Shown: positions 5,034 to 5,038 of the stretch, one piece after another
Position numbering within the stretch: position 1 is the stretch's first letter
How the letters are laid out: each line of letters opens with the position of its first letter
Assembly: GCA_007129135.1 (NCBI GenBank)
Contig: SKWB01000087.1
Coordinates: forward strand, 1 to 5,038
Source: Halococcaceae archaeon
GTDB lineage: Archaea > Halobacteriota > Halobacteria > Halobacteriales > Halalkalicoccaceae
Reading direction: 5' to 3'
DNA: 5,038 nucleotides
Program-made: the position numbers and the translations under genes
The notes under the pieces: generated by a model
The model's database searches: none
Seen by the model: the letters and a program-made list of their open reading frames with translations, nothing else
What the model was told of the DNA's origin: nothing

Positions 5034-5038
5034 GCGCC
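5030..5038 (+). CDS. 5' end of the next gene, probably the LivM permease (partial)
   Basis: An ATG at 5030-5032 overlaps the TGA of the upstream permease (5031-5033) as ATGA, an arrangement that usually means translational coupling within an operon. Only Met-Ser-Ala is visible before the window ends. A G-rich stretch at 5013-5020, about ten bases upstream, could serve as a weak ribosome binding site. The identity as livM rests only on the usual livH-livM gene order; the three codons say nothing about the product. Confidence 0.5.

Noticed and set aside
1..5038. Search for CRISPR arrays, insertion sequences, tRNA or rRNA genes
   Set aside because: I saw no regularly spaced direct repeats, transposase-like frames, terminal inverted repeats with target duplications, or tRNA/rRNA landmarks in the window.

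Overview
The window looks like a chromosomal segment of a halophilic archaeon (class Halobacteria). The DNA is very GC-rich with strong G/C preference at third codon positions. The soluble proteins are loaded with Asp and Glu. Most genes have an AT-rich TATA-like box about 26-30 bases before the start codon and no Shine-Dalgarno sequence, the haloarchaeal pattern of leaderless or nearly leaderless mRNAs. I cannot name the species.

Layout: bases 1-233 hold no gene I can defend. A plus-strand zinc-free quinone oxidoreductase-like enzyme (234-1184) is followed by a small GYD-domain protein (1254-1547), then an intergenic stretch with several short inverted repeats, then a short-chain dehydrogenase (1716-2426). 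The latter converges on a minus-strand sodium-coupled NSS/SNF-family transporter (2423-3778); the two genes end on the same CTAG palindrome. The transporter is divergent from a plus-strand LivH-type ABC permease (3927-5033), whose stop codon overlaps an ATG that should open the next gene, probably livM, cut off by the window edge.

Functionally the right half is about amino-acid (or similar small-molecule) uptake: a sodium-driven symporter and an ATP-driven Liv/HAAT-type importer are fired from one 148-base divergent promoter region containing an imperfect dyad that could be a shared operator. The left half holds two nucleotide-dependent oxidoreductases and a GYD protein, each apparently with its own promoter; I see no sign that they form one pathway.

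I do not see a clearly new biological system. The gene content is ordinary for a haloarchaeon. The best leads are the dyad between the divergent transporter promoters, the overlapping convergent stop codons, and the 9-base inverted repeat just before the dehydrogenase promoter.
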